Assembly: GCF_000512585.2 (NCBI RefSeq)
Contig: NC_089242.1
Location: forward strand, 2,728,001 to 2,792,000
Source of the DNA: Kwoniella bestiolae CBS 10118
Taxonomy: Eukaryota; Basidiomycota; Tremellomycetes; Tremellales; Cryptococcaceae
DNA: 64,000 bases
Reading direction: 5' to 3'
Part shown: piece after piece, positions 23,301-34,378 of the stretch
Numbering within the stretch: position 1 is the first letter of the stretch
Layout of the letters: every line of letters starts with the position of its first letter
Program-made: the position numbers and the translations under genes
Notes under the pieces: generated by a model
What the model was told of the DNA's origin: nothing
The model's database searches: none
What the model saw: the letters and a program-made list of their open reading frames with translations, nothing else

Positions 23301-24948
23301 CCCCTGCTTTTGGTGCTACGCCAAGTGTATCTCCTCCTGAAAGGTTGTCAGAGGCATATAGGAAATTGGATGGGATGTACACGCAAGATATGAGTCGACG
23401 TGATCCACTTCAACCATTCATGGAGAATGTGGCACTCCCACCATCTCAAAGCAGGGACTCAGCACTTCAACCCTTATCTCAGTCCGACGCTACACCCGCG
23501 AGACAGAACGAGGATCCTCATCAACCTACAGAGGATGATCATCAAGATCAGGTCATGGAAGATGATGAGGTACCTCCCCCACCTTCCTCTCAGATAAATT
23601 GGGAATGGTATGCCGCACACATCCCAGCTTCTGAATTCGATCAATTGGACGATATGATTGCTCAACAAGAGGAGGAAAGGAAAGTCCGAAAAGCGAAGCG
23701 CTCCAGAGATACAAGCGAGCAAGCTAAGTCTACGGAGGTTTCTCGTCAAGCATCTCAGACTGAGAATCCCATCACACCGTCCAGAAATGATGCTAAGACA
23801 ACGAACGAACCTCAAAAATCCCTCCAAGAGATCCAACGAATTTCACCTCATCCGGCAAAATCTGATTCTGCACGCCGAATGACAGCCATGGAAATAACTC
23901 AGCATCTCCTTGAACGCCCACTCGATCCATCCATCGCTCAAAGTCTCAATAAGACTTTTGTCAATACGTCCAGTCCAGGTAATTCCGCTGATCGACCTTC
24001 CACCTCGACCAATACCAGTAGAAAAGCAAGGAGGGAAGAGAGAGCCAAAAGGGTATACGACAAAAGGCTCAAGGAGAAGAAGAGGATGCAAAAGGAAAAG
24101 GAAAAGGAGAGACAGACCACACTCAACTTTAATTCTCGACCCAGTACTTCTAGAAATGCCTTGGCTGAAGTACCGGTCCCCTCAGAGACCGAAGAAGAAG
24201 AAGAGATCGAAGAGATTGAGCCTCCTCGTCAACCTGCCAAATCCCACCAAAAGAGGAGACTCACTTTAAGCGAAGCGTATAGGAATATCCATCCTCCTCC
24301 GTCCCCTCAACCGCGCTTGAAATCCCGTGCATCCGGTCCTCCAAGATACAGCTTGGACAATATACCTGTAGTGAAGAATTTCAAAGATGCCAGATCACCT
24401 AGTGTTAAAGCATTACAGGAGAGGAATACGAGAGTTTCTCAAGAAGCTTTAAGTAGGGGTAAGCTAGCTTTTTGTGTTTTTCTCTGCAGGCAGCCTCAGC
24501 TTATGTGAGACTTTTGAAATCAGTATTCAGACCTCCAATCACAGGGATAGAATCTCCAGAGGAAGAAGATATCGAAGCAGCAGTATACGAGCCTACCGAA
24601 GTATCAAGAAGCAACACCCAAAACCCACCTAGTCGAAGGGTATCTACGACTAATGTGAGGAAACTCGGTACCGAGAATCCAGGTCCACACATCAAAGCGT
24701 GGAGATCACGAGTGGACGGGACAAGTGATCCTAATATCCATGTGGACCAGGAGGGTAGGGAAAGGAACCAAGGTGGGAATCCGTTCGAAGAGAATTTGAG
24801 GATGTTTGAACCGTCTGTTGACGCTTCGTCTGTGGCGGACTCGATGAGACACCATGATGGGAATGTGAATGGGAGGGGAAGGGAGATGAGGAGGAATGGG
24901 AAAAGATATGCGTCTGGGGGAAGTTGGGTTGATTCGCAGGACATGTGA
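20391..24948 (+). CDS. Very large, charged, disordered hypothetical nuclear protein
   Basis: Six exons join in frame to about 1,400 residues. It starts MEDKKKMPSWSTRPKDDG. Exons break after ESRRQ, after KRAKVVY, after RIQKN and after QEALSR. The final exon ends GSWVDSQDM. The composition is Ser/Pro/Glu/Lys-rich with several bipartite-like basic clusters (KKRGGRRGKTKKVEKKEE, RRRKKRRRKEIEKRH) and a coiled, basic stretch (RRKARREERAKRVYDKRLK). More ordered segments include HFGIEITPFVNNSPSYH and KYPFTTVFKWANDEN, followed by YMGKIRQTLTLPKKP. I do not recognise a domain. A nuclear DNA- or chromatin-associated scaffold is the simplest reading of the composition, but this is inference. Four PUF-type motifs lie downstream of the stop. 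Confidence 0.82.
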
Positions 24949-25133
24949 TTGATGGTGAGTTGCTTTTGGTTGGAAGGATGGAGCGAGATGGCTTAAACCC
25001 TTCATTTACGCAGGTCTGTGGGGCTGTGATCGACTGTGATGTTGTGTGGATAGAAGGTAGAATTCATGTGTAAAATGGGAAGATGTCGATTTAGTTATGT
25101 GATATAGATACTGTATGTAGGATTTCAGTGTGT

Positions 25134-25238
25134 TGTACATAGATTAGTATCCGTTGTATATAGATAGAATCAGTTGTATATAGATTATATGTCAGAGTCG
25201 TACAGTAGAGTTGATAGTAAAAATGAATGTTGTACATA
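25134..25238 (+). promoter_or_regulatory. Cluster of four PUF-type (UGUANAUA) motifs in the probable 3' UTR
   Basis: TGTACATA occurs at 25134-25141 and 25231-25238, and TGTATATA at 25155-25162 and 25175-25182. All match UGUANAUA on the sense strand of the upstream gene, 186-290 nt after its stop codon. The core repeats as GTTGTAYATAGAT with spacing of about 20 nt for the first three. PUF (Pumilio) proteins bind this octamer to control mRNA decay or localisation. Confidence 0.65.
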
Positions 25239-25454
25239 GATTAAAGCATCATGCATCATCGTCATAATCATCAAAGTTACAGTACATGCGACATCACAAC
25301 CCGATACACCATACGAAAGCCTTTCTACATAAAATACAAGATACAATGACAACCGAAAGGATCTCATTCCGAGAGTGTAATGATCTTTGTACAACTTCGA
25401 CTCAATAACATACCTATGATTGTGCCCTGTAGCAAGCCGAAATCCACAGCTAAA

Positions 25455-27042
25455 CTACGTCTCGGTCGGATCAGCTTTCCACCCTCTCTCAACCCCTTCT
25501 AGCTGCTTCCTCTTAATCCACTCATACACCACGCTGAAGTCTTTAGTCGCCCAATTAGCATTCGGCTCGTTGCACACAGCCTCGTATATGCTTTTCGCAG
25601 CCCACGTCATTGGTATGGGTAAGTCTAGAGCTGCAGCTGATTCTAGCGCTAGACTTGCGTCCTACCGTGATGATCGTTTGATCAGCTTGATTCAGTCTAT
25701 CTGCCAAGACTGCAAGTCAAGCTGGTCTTCGTTGCGTAAATCAGTGATGCGACTCACTTTCAACATTAATCGAGTTTGGAATCCTCCTTCGTAGTCTCTT
25801 TCTCCGGGTGATCCAGGGATCTCTTTCAGTGGGGTATTCACTCTGGATGACCATGATTGACCTGTACCAAGCTCGGGTCAACTATATATCCGCTAGACCG
25901 TGAAGGGAGGTGGGAAGCTGACCTGAAGAAGTATTTATAATGTTATGTAACAATACTGAATCTATACCTAGACTATTTCCTAAAGCTAGACCTTCTGCTA
26001 GAGCAATTTGATTTATGGCTAATATCAGACTATACCAATCATCAGATCAATCAGTTATTTTCGACTCGAAGTGGCGGCCGGAAGTACAACTGACTTGTTA
26101 CAGACTTTGACCCCTACCCCCTTGCCATTCTCTCCACAATATACAATCCTATCTTTCCCCGCCATGGTCTGTAACAAGGGCAGTGCCATCTGCGTAGCTT
26201 CATCCGAAGGAGCTCCAAACATGATGGTCAATTCCCCCTTCCTAGCAGCCACCACCCCACCCGACACAGGTGCATCTAACATTACTACCTTTCCATTTGT
26301 GGCTTCGTGAATCTTCTTAGCGATATTGGCGGCTGAGACGGGTGAGAGGGTCGTACAGTCTATTAAGAGGGTATGAGGGGATGAAGTGGAGATGGGACTG
26401 ATGGTTGTTGACGAGTCTAGGGGAGGTATTACGGGAGCGGAGGACGATGGACCAGGTGAGATTGTAGTGGAGGATGAGAGTTCTTCCATTCCTTTTGTAC
26501 CGTTCTGGGATGTACGGGCAGAGTTGGGGGGAGGTTCATTTTCTGGTAAAGTCTGAATCCCAGATAAGATACCATCTTGGGGATCGAGGTAGACACTCTC
26601 GACTTGAGGGGTGGATGGTAACATCGTAAGAATGCGAGAAGCCATCTTGGCCATCCTATATCGGGCAAAGGTTCAGTTATCAGCTCTTCTTTTCGATTGT
26701 ATGGGGTGTAGAGAAGCTGAGACTCACTGTTTTCCATTTTCCACTCGTTCTACCTTTCCAGCTAATTCACTCCCACCTTTATCTCTCAAGTCAGATAGAA
26801 ACGATGACACTCTATTCTCATCTTGCTCACAGATCACGTATCTGGGTGTCTCTGAGGAGCTCGCGTGATTCTGCGCCAGGTAGGTCTTGGTGAATAAGTT
26901 GAGAGCCATGGGATGACCTGTTCGAGGTATCAACTTTTACCCCTTCGGCGAGCCAAGGAGAGGCGGTCTTACCCATCGCTCCCAATCCTATCCAACCTGT
27001 TGTCGATGCTCTCGAGAGGGCTATCTGTGTGGGCTTGATCAT
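25455..27042 (-). CDS. 3-hydroxyisobutyrate dehydrogenase
   Basis: Six or so exons encode about 440 residues. The N terminus gives STTGWIGLGAMG then HPMALNLFTK, the NAD-binding Gly-rich turn of the family. The substrate-binding signature LDAPVSGGVVAARKGELTIMFG follows. The catalytic lysine region is GVKVCNKLILAINQIALAEG. The C-terminal helices include GFQTRLMLKDASLALESA. The enzyme oxidises 3-hydroxyisobutyrate in mitochondrial valine breakdown. A ~55-residue Ser/Thr/Pro-rich insertion (around NSARTSQNGTKG) interrupts the Rossmann domain and is unusual for the family. A clear mitochondrial presequence is not evident beyond the first 15 residues (MIKPTQIALSRASTT). The gene is convergent with the large nuclear-type gene and divergent from the RS-rich gene. 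Confidence 0.9.
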
Positions 27043-27350
27043 TATTGTTGGATCTCTTCTCGCTAACTGTGTCTCTGGCGATGTTGAGAGTTAGTGAATA
27101 CAATACGGGTTAACAATGAGAAGAACAACAGTGATCAACTTTGGTCAGGTGAGTGAGAGAGTGGACAAGTGGACATACTCCACCGGCTACCATTCCCACG
27201 GCTAAACCTCGGTTAAACTCCTTACACTCGACATGCTTAACAAATTTGATTCCGTCCCACGCAAGACTCGAGAGGTTGAAATTGAAAAATGATTACTCCT
27301 TCTGAATCTTGTCCTTCGCTTGTCATCATCATTCCATAACGTCAGACACC

Positions 27351-29215
27351 ATGCCCCGGTCACCATCACCACCACCTCGAGGAGTATACCGACGCTCGTA
27401 CAGGGATGAGTCCCCTCCATGGGCAGCGAGGGAAAGGGTAGATTACAGATACCGAGGGGAGAGCTCGAGGTATAGAGAACACGACAGGAGGGATTATAGG
27501 GATGAACCTGGTTACAGCAGAGGTGGATATGGATACAAGGATAGGGAGTATGATAGACGAAGTCCACTGAGAAGATCGTTCTCAGTCTCATCAAGGGATT
27601 ATGAGTATGATCCTTCACCATCAAAATCTCGACGATCACCTTCCAGATCCAGGTCTAGGTCCCGCTCAAGGTCTAGGACGGGTACACCTGAAGAAGGACA
27701 GATCACCTCGCCTCCTCCATCTTCTTCCGAGAATGCTCCCGCAGCTGTCAAATCATCTACCAACCCCGCTGGACTACCTGCTCGACCTAGATCTCCACCG
27801 CCTCCTATAAGTAGTAGAAGAAGATCAAGGTCCCCACCGCCTTACAGAGGATATGCGAGAGAAAGAGAAAGTGAGAGGGATTGGCGTGATAGAGATAGAG
27901 AAAGAGACTACTATTATAGAAGATCCAGATCACCCTATTCACCCCCGCCGATAAGTAGGAGAAGAGGAGGGAGGTCACCTTCAATCGTATCGTCAATCTC
28001 AACTAGATCACCTTCTTCCAGACCATCCCCCGTGAAACGATACCAATCAAGAAGTAGGTCTCCCGAAAGACCGCCAAAACAGAGATCAAGATTCCCTTCT
28101 CCCGTCCCCGCTCCCGCTCCCATCTCCACTCGTCCAATACCTGTCCCCGTCCCTCTATCAAATACGTCGATAGGCAAACCCATGTTGAACAAGATTCCAC
28201 CATCCGCACCCCGATCAGAGAGAATACCAATACCTGGTATACCGCCCACTGGACCTAGGGCTTTGGCCCACCTCAATACTCCTGTGGCCATACCACTGGG
28301 TCGACCATTAGGTATGAACAGGCCTGTTCCTACTCCCATCGTAAAAGAAGAGCCCAAATCCACACCAATAACACCTCTAGCTGGATCGCAGGACCAGCCA
28401 AAACCGCCTTCTGGACCTGCAGTAGCTACAGCAAGTACACCAAGATTATCATGGTCAGAAAGGAAGAACCTCATCTCACCATCTACATCAGCCAGTGTTA
28501 ATACTCCCGAACCCAGCAGACCTTCTCCGACCCCTGCTCCAGTGGTGATCAACCCATATACCGGTAAACCATTTGGTCAAGCTCGCGCTGCATCAGCTGC
28601 AGCCCAAAGTACATCGTCTCCTGCTCCAGTAGCTATCACACCTAGTGTAGTTTCGGAAGATATCAAACCGAAGATAGAGGAACTAGAAACTCGGCCCCCT
28701 ACTCCACCCGTTCATCAGGAAATCAAACCCACCATCGTCGAATCTACTTCTATCCCTGCTCCTACGCCTGTTGTTCGACCGGTCCCACCTACCGCACCTT
28801 CCCATCGTACTTCCTCGTTATCTGTTCCAGTACTTAGTGAAGCTGAGATAGCAGAACGGAAAGCCAAGGAGGACGAAGCCAGGATATTAGCCGAGTTACC
28901 AAGTTTGAAAGTACCTTTCGGTGGATTATCATGGGAGATCGAGGTGAGTCATCATTCATCCTTATCACTGACGTTGTCTTTTCTTCGATGTGATTGGAAG
29001 CTAATGGATATCATTTGTAACACAATCAGTTGTCAAGTTATCATTACCATGTCATGAATCTATCGAATCAGACCCTTCGAGCTCAGTCTGCCGCACGACA
29101 TGCCGCTATGGTATTAGCTGATGCTGAAGCTGAACGTATAGCCGCGGGAGAAAGGCGGAAGATATGTGAAGACCAGCTATTGAGTTTCAGCGTGGGGATT
29201 ATCCCTGGTGTATAG
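27351..29215 (+). CDS. RS-domain-rich protein, probable pre-mRNA processing factor
   Basis: Exon 1 runs from ATG 27351 (good context, ACACCATG) to a GTGAGT donor near 28945; exon 2 begins at 29030 and ends at 29215. The product is about 590 residues. The first 260 residues are packed with RS, SR and SP dipeptides (SKSRRSPSRSRSRSRSRSR) and RD/RE runs, as in splicing-related SR-like proteins. There is no visible RRM. The middle is Pro/Thr-rich with VINPYTGKPFGQ. The end is ordered and helical (LPSLKVPFGGLSWEIELSSYHYHV, then QTLRAQSAARHAAMVLADAEAERI). I do not recognise the family, so a splicing link rests on composition. An in-frame codon upstream at 27309 is not ATG. Confidence 0.8.
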
Positions 29216-29483
29216 AGGTCTATCTCGATAGGTTAAAGTGGAATAGTAATGCAATGCATAACCTTTGTATAGATTCATAAGATGTATTTAGTTTCATATC
29301 CTTCTACCATCGAGGATGGTCTACACAATAGGATGTACCTTTATACAGGACTGAGAAGATGCATATCGGATGAAGATGATTGATAGTAATATCGGGTACA
29401 ACAAGTTTACAATGATAACTCTTAGTCAATTTCAGTTTTCTCCTCCCATGGTCCGATTCGCATGATTACGTTGATCTAGGTTC

Positions 29484-31620
29484 TCAGCCATACATGGCTT
29501 GTGCATATGCCTTATAAGTCGATGTGACATCAGCATCCCTTCCATTACAGTCTCAATGTATGTTTAGATAACTTACCTCGTACTCCTCTGTAGTCATTAT
29601 CTCGTGATCATCATCCGTAACATCATCTACACGTTTAGGTACTCCATTGACTAGATCACGATCGCAGTCAGTACGGTGCACTTGATATATATATAAGAAA
29701 AGAAGCAGACATACCAGTAACCATCTTCCCTCCCTCTCCTCCATTGACCGCCTCTCCAGGTGTAGGCGTAACATCTTCCAACCCCTCCTCGTCCTCATCG
29801 TCATCATCAAGCACCTCCATCACCCTATCCTCAACTTTCACTAACGGCACCTCCAAAGCGGGCGTAGGCGTCTCCTCAAAGTCCTCGTCTCCACCATCTC
29901 CATCACCATCATCGTCCAAAATCTCATAATGGGCTTTCAAACTCTCATCTTCCACCTCCTTATTACCACCTAATCCTCTGTTCCTCTCTTCCAGGAGTTG
30001 TTTCCGCCTCTGGTCTGCTATTCCCAGAGTGGTCTTTTGGCCAGTAACGGTTGAGTGGGTGTACCAGTGTGGAAGGGCGTTTTGTTCTCTGTGCGCAATA
30101 CACAAGACAGATGTCAGTCTTCCACTCATGTATCATGCTTGTGGATAAGGTGATGGGATCTCGGAAGGGAGAGGGGGTTCAAGAGATGAAAATATGGTTG
30201 AAATGAAGTACATGTCATGTAAGATAGAAGGCAGAACCCACCTCTGCTGCTGAGCCAACCTCTCCTTCTCCTTCTCCTCATTCTCATCCTTACCCATAAC
30301 AACCTCGAACTTCTTCTCCTCGTCTCCATTCCTATTCTCCCCATCCGTGGTCTTCACAGACGTCTTGACGTTCTGAGCTACCCAAGCAATGATATTGATG
30401 GACGGTACAGTCTGGGCTTCGACGGCTTTCAATGCATCTCTAATGGGTGCAGTAGCAATGTTGAATCGTTGCATCGCGTCCTGAGCTGTGGTGATGGTTC
30501 CATCAAGAGAGGTTGACGGATCATGCTCGATAAGTTCTGTTCCGCAATCTTCGCACTTGAAGGAGTTGGTAAATGGGTCGAAGATATTGGAGAGGTCTAG
30601 GGGGTCGTACATCCTTCCGTCCATGGGACAGATGTAACCTCGGTGGCCTACTTCCTACTCAGAACATGAGAGAATCAGCATACCTTGCGCAGAGTTAAAC
30701 ATCCTAATGTATTCGCTATACATCCCTTCGTTTGAGGCATATCAAATTCCAGTCCGCCAGATCCATTATATACCAACAACCTTGGCTCATCTTTCACTTT
30801 GACACATTCCGCTTTCATGCACCCCATCCGTTCACTCCTTACACTCTACTCTCCCTCAACCCAGACCTACAGTGAACCACAACTCACCTGCTTGATCTTA
30901 TCATCGATCCCCTTCCGCATCATCGCCAACCTGTACTTCACGACATTCGCAAACTCCCTATAATCGAGATACCAATAATGCACGTCCCTCGTCCGTTCCC
31001 GTTCTATTATCAGAGGTTTCCCATCTTTATCTATCGCTCCGGGTTTGGGTTGTCCAGGTTTGACGGGTTGGAGGCTTTTCTCAGATTGTTGGGCGAGCTG
31101 TTTGAGTCGCCATTCGGGGATGGGTACCTTTTCTTTGTTCACGTGACTGGGGTGAGTGCAAATGAAAGTATATTGGTGGGAGATGTTAAGATAGAAGTTG
31201 ATGTGGGATAATGATACCAACACAGCAATAGACCACAATTGATGGTACAGGTAGGAATCAGAAGTAAGTGATCATATGTCATCGATTCCGAAAGAGCAGC
31301 TATAATGCAGAAGATACACTCACCGCCGTACCAATCTATGCGTATGCAACGTACCCATATACTTTCTCACCTCCGGACTCGTCAATCCAATCTTGTTCGC
31401 CAATTCCATCTCAGTCGTCCTACATTCCATCTCATCTATCAGCTTGGTCCTTGGTCATGCGCAGAGAAACAGACCGATTTAAAGTAGACACCCACACGTT
31501 ATCATGCACCATCATCTTCAGGATGATTATATAGGGAGTATCGTAAAATGCATACGCCACTTGATATACCAGATTCGCACATAGCTTGTTAATCTCGCTG
31601 GATGATAGGGGCTGAGCCAT
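29484..31620 (-). CDS. TFA1: Transcription initiation factor TFIIE, alpha subunit
   Basis: The protein starts MAQPLSSSEINKLCANLVYQVAYAFYDTPYIIIL, the TFIIE-alpha winged-helix start, and continues with MELANKIGLTSPEVRKYMGTLHTHRLV. After a linker comes RDVHYWYLDYREFANVVKYRLAMMRK. The zinc-ribbon region reads YICPMDGRMYDP then SFKCEDCGTELIEHD. The C terminus is very acidic (LDDDDEDEEGLED) and ends EEYEAYAQAMYG. TFIIE recruits and stimulates TFIIH at RNA polymerase II promoters. The second zinc-ligand Cys of the usual CxxC is Asp here (CPMD). Introns fall after the first helix, after THRLVR, after DDKIKQ and in the acidic tail. The gene converges on the RS-rich gene. Confidence 0.92.
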
Positions 31621-31973
31621 TTTGCGGGTGGGGAACGAGCTGTGAGCTCGAGACTGGTCGAGGGACCTTTTGGGAAGCTGAGAGTCGGAGCTGAATGCTT
31701 GCTCGACAGGACTAGGATATACTACGCAGGGTAGAGCAATGGCCAAGAAAGATGAACGAAGAGGTGTACATGAATGCTACATCTGGGTTTTTATCTTAAT
31801 GGGTAGTTGAGCTGTGAGACAGACACCATATATATGCAAATCACGTGATCTAACTGTAAGATCGTGTGGAGACCCCGCTCTCTTGCTGAGATTGCAGTAG
31901 CGGTCCATGGCATGCATGGGTAATGAAAACGATGCATATGTAAACCACGTAAATTGGTAGTTTTATACTTCAG
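31621..31973. other. Intergenic region between two minus-strand genes
   Basis: The 353 bp region holds the TFIIE-alpha promoter and the dipeptidase 3' UTR. A short GTGGAGACCCC string occurs at about 31867; a similar string occurs in the invertase promoter. No gene was seen. Confidence 0.45.
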
Positions 31974-33785
31974 CTACAGCTCGTCCCTCAGCCTCTTCTG
32001 CTGAACTACAATCTTCTGCACGTCAGGTGCAAGATAAGCCATGTTGGGACCTCCCTATCTCGATATATCAGCGATGATTCTCCTTTCCGCTCTGGTCATG
32101 ATCTCAAGTTCACTTACCCATTCATGAGCTGGCAAATCAGTCCTTTTGTAGTATATCTCGGGGGAAGGTGGTAGGTTTGATAGCTCTTTCTTGACCACTT
32201 CGACCTCTTCCATGACTCGAAGTAGGTTACCTCCCATTATACCGGCTATCTCAGGTTCTGTCCACCCTCGGTGAAGTAATTCTTGTATCTAATCCATGAA
32301 TTAGACCAACAATTTTTGCTCTGTATGACCGATGTGACATGTAGAGTAAGAATCTGACTCACCATATTAGGCCATTTACTCACATCCTCCATACCCTCCA
32401 CAGCCAAACTAATACCATTGAAGTCGCTGCCCAGACCTACATGGCTCTTTCCGACAATCTTGGCAATATGTTCGATGTGATCCACTACACGAGCGGTCGT
32501 AGCGTTATTAGGGTCAATGAACGTTGAGAAGAGTACCGATAATCTAGAGCAAACAAACCTATCGTCAATATATGCTTAATCGTCGGAACAATGTAGGTGA
32601 TGTGTGCTCACACAATCCCATTATTCTTTCCAGGGCCATCACCAATCATTTCCAAAATATCATCGGGCACATTCCTAGGATGATTATTCACTGCTCTCGC
32701 ACCCGAATGGGTCCACACGACGGGAGCTTTGGAAGCTTTGATAGCGTCTCTGGCGGTATTGTCGGAAGTATGAGAAAGATCTACCATGACTCCCAGCCTG
32801 TTAAGCTCATGGACGAGCTCGATACCCCACGTTGTGAGGCCGTTACCTGGATGTGCTGGTGGGATGGTTGATCCCGAGGTTCCTGCACCGCCTCCGTTGG
32901 AGCTTGCAAAGGACTGAAACATATCATAGAAGTACCTTCAGCGGCGGTCTAGGATGGCGATGAGATACACTCACACTGTGACAGACATGCGTCAATGTGA
33001 CGTATCTTACACCTAGCTCGGCATACATCCGCAAGGTGCTCAGAGAATTAGCTAAACCATGGGTCCTATATACACGGTGTGCATCGATAAATAAGTCTTC
33101 TGTATCCCATTTCAATGAAGATAGCAAATGCTCACCCTTCAAGTCCCATCAATACTGCCAATTTCCCTTCTGAGAATGCATCTCGCACATCCTGGGCAGT
33201 ACGAGCAGCTTTCATGAGAGTGGGATAGTACGCCAAGGTGTTCTTGACCAGATCGATAGATTCCAGCACATGTTGGACAGTCTGTACATGAGTCAGCAGG
33301 AAGGATCTCGTAAGGCCATGTGTAAACGAAACGCTGAGCTTACTTCAGTAGGATTCAAGAAATCAGGTCCAACATCCCTTCCATCTAAACCACCATCAAA
33401 TGTCGCACTCATCAGCCATATCCCCTCCAGGAACAACGAGGACAGAAGTGAGACCAAACAACGTACATGCTCCAGGACAAGGTGCGTTGGCAGTGAAGAA
33501 CGCTCCCGCCAGCCCACCAGCTTTAGCCCTCGGTAAGTCGAAATGACCAGGATGCGACTCGTTGAGTCTAGGAATCGCGTCCATAGGTCGACGATTGATC
33601 GTTCGCATTGTCGCGGGCAGGTCGATGTGCGTATCGATCAGCGGATATTTCGCTAGGATCTCTCGGGATCGGGCTTCGAGCTCGGGGTGTGGGGGTACAT
33701 ATGGTGTGTCGGTGACTTCGAAGGGTAATTGGGAAGCTGTTATGGAGGCTAGTAAGCTCAAGATGGCGATAAGGTGGAGTTTCAT
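31974..33785 (-). CDS. Secreted zinc dipeptidase, membrane/renal dipeptidase family
   Basis: About nine exons encode a protein of roughly 430-450 residues. ATG 33785 gives a clean signal peptide (MKLHLIAILSLLASITASQ); an upstream in-frame ATG lacks this. Family motifs in order are LIDTHIDLPATM (HxD zinc ligands), GRDVGPDFLNPTE, LAVLMGLEG (bridging Glu), RYVTLTHVCHS, MVDLSHTSDNTARDAI, VWTHSGARAVNNHPRNVPDD, HVGLGSDFNGI and IMGGNLLRVMEEVE. The family hydrolyses dipeptides outside the cell. No C-terminal GPI hydrophobic tail is visible (end QKRLRDEL), so soluble secretion or wall retention is likely. The usual SDFDG reads SDFNG. It is divergent from a Dal5-type transporter across a promoter with four GATA sites. 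Confidence 0.92.
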
Positions 33786-34008
33786 GTTGCGTAGTGCAGT
33801 GCTCTGGGAAGTGGTGATAACTGTTGACAGATGTGCTGGCTTGGCTATGATAACACTATAGCAAGGATACTGCAAAGCTGAGAAGAAATACAGAGTGGTA
33901 GACAGACATACGAGAGGAAGTTGGTATCTTGTCCAGTAACTTCGGACTTCTTGAAAGTGGGGAATCAGTCGGCTAACAAATGCGCGAAATGTCTTCGGGC
34001 TTTCATGC

Positions 34009-34256
34009 CTTATCGGACATGACCTGAAAAGTCGGCCAATTCCAACCAGCAGAACGATAAGCTCTTATCGCGAGCGAATAGGATAACCCGCCCGACCGCA
34101 AGCAACGAGGGTACCAGTTGACCCGTGAATTGCCAAGGCAAGGGCAGTCGCGCAACTTTATTGATCGAACACTCATGTCTTTGAGCGAAGTTATGTTGTA
34201 TGGGGTTGTTGGCCGACCTGTTGAGCGACTTTAACGTCAAGACCTATCTTCTTATC
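34009..34256. promoter_or_regulatory. Four GATAAG/CTTATC sites in a shared promoter
   Basis: Exact sites occur at 34009-34014, 34056-34061, 34064-34069 and 34251-34256 within the 593 bp between dipeptidase and transporter. The middle two form a closely spaced inverted pair (GATAAG, 2 nt, CTTATC). About 0.3 exact sites are expected by chance at equal base frequencies. GATA zinc-finger activators such as fungal Gat1/Are1 use these sites under poor nitrogen supply. Confidence 0.6.
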
Positions 34257-34378
34257 TTTTGTTAGTCTGGCTCCATTAGTACCCCATAAATCACATGCAA
34301 GGCATATATATTCGAGCATGATATGTCCCATCATCTTCACTTTCTAGGCTGCACCAATCCAATCACCCACCAAGCAGG

